A stretch of 64,000 nucleotides of DNA, taken from assembly GCA_963678675.1 (NCBI GenBank), contig OY783201.1, positions 2,862,001-2,926,000 of the forward strand, read 5' to 3'. Source of the stretch: Xiphydria camelus. Lineage: Eukaryota > Arthropoda > Insecta > Hymenoptera > Xiphydriidae. A model generated the notes under the pieces. That model did no database searches, had not been told where the DNA came from, and saw nothing but the letters and a program-made list of their open reading frames with translations. A program made the position numbers and the translations under genes. Shown one piece after another: positions 60,073 to 64,000 of the stretch (the first letter of the stretch is position 1; each line of letters opens with the position of its first letter).

Positions 60073-60755
60073 TGTACCGCCCGTGCCTCGCCCTCTCATG
60101 TAACCAAACGGGCTCGCCATGTATCCTCCCGCATTTTTGTGAAATTGCATGTTCTTCGGTCGACCGAAGCGGGTCGGACCCGTTGCGATCACCGATCGTT
60201 CGAAATGACTATCGATCGTTACCAACATCAATTGGTGCTTCTCTGATTAAATCGACGGAGTGTTGAGCATCACTGCTTTCTCGCGATCAGACTTCAGCGT
60301 CGCTCGTGGACACCGGAGCGCGTGCACAAGTTTCGCGAATGTCGTGGAGTGAGATTACGATCGACCTCGTATCCTCTACTATTTGAGTCGCGCAGAAAGT
60401 ACCGGCGCATTACCTAGACCGGTGTCGAATGACTTATTTAGAAGTGGAGTATCGAATAGCTCGTACGTAGGCAGATAGAGGGTTTTGTGATGGTTCACAG
60501 AGACGACCCGAGTCGCGGCCGTAACGATTTGCTTCGATTGGTACAATTGTCCGTAAGGCGCGGCATGGATTTTATATAAGACTCGTATCGGAAATATCAT
60601 TCTGCTATTCTCTGAAAGTACTCAAGAATGTCCAACGACCGATGCGTCGTTTCTCTCCCACGCCTTCATCCTTTCAATTTTAGTCATCCCGACTAAAATA
60701 TCGCGTGAAGGTATCGAACAATTCCTAACGGTATCACTGTTCGACGCTGTTTCAG

Positions 60756-61086
60756 TATTATAATGTCGGGGGATTCACCGCCTCCGTTGCACTCATCGGT
60801 ACCCTCCTCGCCGACGTTCGACGCGCCGGACGACGTGCGACCCGGCAAAACCAGCCCAGCACCGGTCATCACCAAGCAGATACGGCAGGACGCCGACGCG
60901 GAGGTGATCGAGGAGGACGTGCCGATCATGACGAAGACGCTGCCGATGCCCGAGCCTCAGCCGAAGATCGAGAACGGGTTCGATCACATCGACGGCGCGA
61001 AAAACGTGAAAAACGTCGACGACGACTCTTGCGTCGTCAAGTGCGTGTACTTCGCGCAACAATGCTGCGAGTGCACGATACTCTGA
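60756..61086 (+). CDS. Shared terminal exon of an uncharacterised protein with a C-terminal CaaX-like motif
   Basis: Acceptor CTGTTTCAG precedes 60756 and the stop TGA is at 61084-61086. The exon needs two bases from an upstream exon, exactly what first exons A-D supply. An internal ATG at 60763 would give 107 aa on its own. The region is proline- and acid-rich and looks unstructured: MSGDSPPPLHSSVP, then DADAEVIEEDVP, then PMPEPQPKIENG. The last 20 residues contain six cysteines and end CCECTIL. CTIL fits a CaaX prenylation box with Leu favouring geranylgeranylation, and the adjacent cysteines could be palmitoylated (family rules). So a membrane-tethered small adaptor is likely. I do not recognise an orthologue. 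Similarity to the cysteine-rich I-mfa domain was considered and is weak. AATAAA signals follow at 61301 and 62131. Confidence 0.65.
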
Positions 61087-64000
61087 GAGTGTAATTCCGC
61101 GAGGAAGAGAGTGAGAGGGCGTGCGTATTTATGTAACATTAAATGCGCGTATGCGTGAGCATATGAGATTTGGGAGCGATTACGCGCATTGCCGTCGCGG
61201 ACGAGGTAAGTCTTCGACGTCTTTGCGCTCGACACTGCGCGACGATTACACGGACTTTATATACGACGAGATATATATATATACATATATAAATATTGTT
61301 AATAAACTGATATTACACGGTAACTGTGATCCTCGTGGCTTTTATCTTTTACAAGTGGCCGCGATAGAGACAACCGCGACAAATGACATATACGTCTCGT
61401 ATAGTAACAGGCATTCCACTGTTAATTTCCCGATCAATCGTCGTACGTAAAAGTTTTCGCGCTAAGGATCATTGGCTCTTATACGATACCACAATATGTA
61501 CGTATAGCGTATTTTTTTAAGGCGGAGTGTGTCGTGTCGAAACGATTAGCGTATCATTAGGTCCCTCGGTATTATGTCGTTAATCACCTTTTATAGATAT
61601 TAGTGTAACGAAAAAGTCTCAGGAGTCACGACGTATGTAAGTTTTTTTTGTACATAATCTTGGCATGTTTCGTGCAGAGTCAACTGCCCACTTGCCAACA
61701 ATCTGATGTGAAAGAGTGACAGAGACGGGGGAGGAAAGAATGGTGCGATTGAATGAAGAGAATCGTAGGTAGATAAGTGTACGAATGTTTCGTTTGATTG
61801 AAGATAAAGTTATAAACCCACTGAGATTTAATGAACATCCGACTCTGTATAATAATCGATCGTAGAATTGCATGGAAGTAAAATATGGAAAAAGACACCA
61901 AGTTACAGGAGTGCAATATTAAATGGCATTAATAGGTGAAGCAGGAGGAGGTAGCAAAGTCTTCACACCGAACATTCTTCCGTAAACGATCGGGTCATGC
62001 TTCTTGCGCGGAGGCAAACGGAGTTCGCGAGAAAAACTTCGAATACGAGAGATAAGATATATATAGGACACGCGACATTTACATATTTACATAAGTCATA
62101 GGTTTATTATAAACGAAAGTTATGTATTACAATAAAAATGCTGCAGCCCTTCATTGCAGGTATATCAAGATTTCGGACAATCATCTGCCGTAAATGTATG
62201 GAATTGAAAGGAGTAAAGTGCTATTTGTTTTACAAGCTGTTACACATATTTGTTTATACCTATTTCTTATGACCATTCGTGCATTAATACGGCTCGAAAG
62301 GACCTAGTTCAAATGTCGCGTTTCGCCGCATCATTGCACGGCCTGGCCGACACAGAGATTGAGACATGGTTGGAAGCAATAAATTGACATCAATGTGGTG
62401 ACGTTTATTTTAGCTTTCAATCCACCAATACATATCTCGCTTATTGCTCGACTTCTCGAAAATATCGTACCGACGAAACTCAAATTCCATCGGTTCAACG
62501 CAAATAGTACGCGTGACGGACGCGGGCTTGAAACCACGTCTCAAGTTTAATAAATCCTACTGGTCGTATTATTTACAAGACAATTGACTAAAAATACGAT
62601 GTACAGATTATACTACCGTTTTAAGTTTCTAATATGCGATCACCTCCAATTGTAAGTAAAACATTTATTTTCGTCTAAGTCCGTTATCACTTTCTGTCAA
62701 TATTAACAGTTCCACCTTTCAGGGGAGTTCACGATTATCACATAATTCATTATCATTACCCTAGACATCTATTCGTTTCACATACAGACAATTTATTGGA
62801 ATTGTATTTTCTTCATTCCGTGCTTGTTCCGTTTCGTAATCATGATCAACACGCAATTACTACTAAAATATTAAGTTCCCATCCACCACTTTCGAAGTGC
62901 CCTTTTCCCGTATAATGCTGTGTCGCAAAAGGTCGTTCGGGAAAGCTGATAAAAAATGGAGGAGCATTTGAAACGCGCGACATATAAATGTATACAAACG
63001 ACATAAATTTACATACTTTGGAGTAGTCTTCTGATGTGAAAAATTTATACGACTTGGTGTGATTTTAAAAATTGGAACATTTTGGCGATATTCTTGTTTT
63101 CGTTTTTCTTGGAAAAATGACGCACTTGTCGAGTGGCAACAGTAATGCTTCGATTTGCATTACTCGCATATAATTGTATAGAATATATATATGAAAATCA
63201 ACATCATGAATAATAGGAGATTACATTAAAATGTATTAGGACTAGAGGATTTCGTTAGCGAAATTATAATCACCTATCGTGCAATTCGTCCTAACATTCG
63301 CAGTCTCCATTATTCAAAGTTCCACAGCAGGTAGTCATACGAGAAACAGAATATAGTTTTCACTGTATAACTTTCACATCATCGAGATGCCTACATTTAC
63401 GAAAAATGGAACTTCAAACATTGCTAAGTACTATTTCGAAACCGTGCAAGAACATTTCCAGTCCGTGAAATTACAATGTACAATTGTGCTACTATTAGAA
63501 CTGACTTACAGTGCTACCGTTACAGATCCTGATTGAATTTATCATAGAGGGGAGTAGTAAATAGCAGAGGTGAAACCCAGACTATAATACAATTGATCTT
63601 GATATACGAAGATATGGATGCGTGCTTGCGAGCGCGCGCGTGAGATGTATACGTATGTTCATAGAAAACAAGTTTCCGGACTGACCATTGAAAAAAAAAG
63701 AGAGACGGTGATATGACGGGCGCTTCGGCAGTAAATAGCCTTTATTTTAGAAACTCGTTAACGAGTTCCTCTCCGTTATGATTCGTAAACAGGTAACGGA
63801 TGCCCCTCCGAATTAAATACCCACCTATCCAAATCTATTAGCTGCCGCGTGTCGTCAAAGAGCAAATATAGATATTTTAGAGTCTCGCCAAACCAGAAAC
63901 TTTCGGTCATATCTCGCGGACGCGTGGCATGTACATTTCGAACATTACCGATACTGGTATAACCGTCCTCGACTTTGGTATAATTTTCGAAACCCTGAAA
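61087..64000. other. Probable 3' UTR and intergenic DNA
   Basis: AT-rich. AATAAA occurs at 61301-61306 and 62131-62136, both plausible ends for the preceding gene. No supported exon on either strand. The last 2 kb could be the 3' UTR of a minus-strand neighbour or long 3' UTR, but this cannot be settled by eye. Confidence 0.45.

Larger units (their letters stand above)
58215..60755 (+). other. Intron before the shared terminal exon
   Basis: AT-rich at 58300-59300. Contains the decayed exon duplicate (59112-59156) and a family H MITE (59854-60072). Ends with the acceptor CTGTTTCAG. Confidence 0.55.

Noticed and set aside
61027..61086. Assignment of the cysteine-rich tail to the MyoD family inhibitor (I-mfa) domain
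   Set aside because: Only a loose cysteine pattern is shared and the stretch is far shorter than an I-mfa domain. The CaaX reading explains the end better.
1..64000. tRNA, rRNA or CRISPR content
   Set aside because: No T-loop/D-loop pairing, rRNA-like block or regularly spaced direct repeats were seen. A tRNAscan-SE or Infernal run would be decisive.

Overview
This window is nuclear DNA of an insect, most likely a hymenopteran and possibly an ant. That placement is an inference. It rests on intron-rich genes with GT-AG junctions, a four-member juvenile hormone epoxide hydrolase (JHEH) array, an insect-type PAR bZIP gene, sharply alternating GC-rich and AT-rich DNA, and many short palindromic DNA transposons with TA target sites. 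No bacterial, viral, tRNA, rRNA or CRISPR signal was found. All supported genes lie on the + strand.

Layout. Positions 1-16038 hold no exon I can defend. They are GC-rich blocks with simple repeats and at least eight small inverted-repeat transposons (MITEs), one nested inside another. This stretch probably contains undetected 5' exons or promoters of the next gene, or its first intron. Positions 16039-21117 carry five coding exons of a PAR-domain bZIP transcription factor (Pdp1/HLF type), followed by a probable long 3' UTR. Positions 24919-37122 carry a head-to-tail JHEH cluster. JHEH-1 (6 exons, 462 aa), JHEH-2 (8 exons, 458 aa) and JHEH-4 (8 exons, 481 aa) look intact. The third unit, 32364-33591, is a broken copy in which exon 4 is fused to the end of exon 8. 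Every catalytic residue except the histidine is missing.

Positions 40043-61086 appear to be one gene that I cannot name. It has at least four alternative first coding exons (40043, 47090, 50178, 58135). All end in phase 2 on a good splice donor, and all are compatible with one terminal exon at 60756-61086. That exon is acidic and proline-rich and ends in a cysteine cluster plus the CaaX-like motif CTIL. The predicted proteins (123-154 aa) would share a lipidated C terminus and differ in their N termini. Part of the 58135 exon and its donor is duplicated 915 bp downstream. Positions 61087-64000 are AT-rich and contain polyadenylation signals but no coding exon that I recognise.

How the genes relate. 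JHEH enzymes hydrate the epoxide of juvenile hormone at the endoplasmic reticulum. Pdp1 is a circadian and metabolic regulator that has been linked to juvenile-hormone output in some insects. Their adjacency is suggestive, but nothing in the sequence proves co-regulation.
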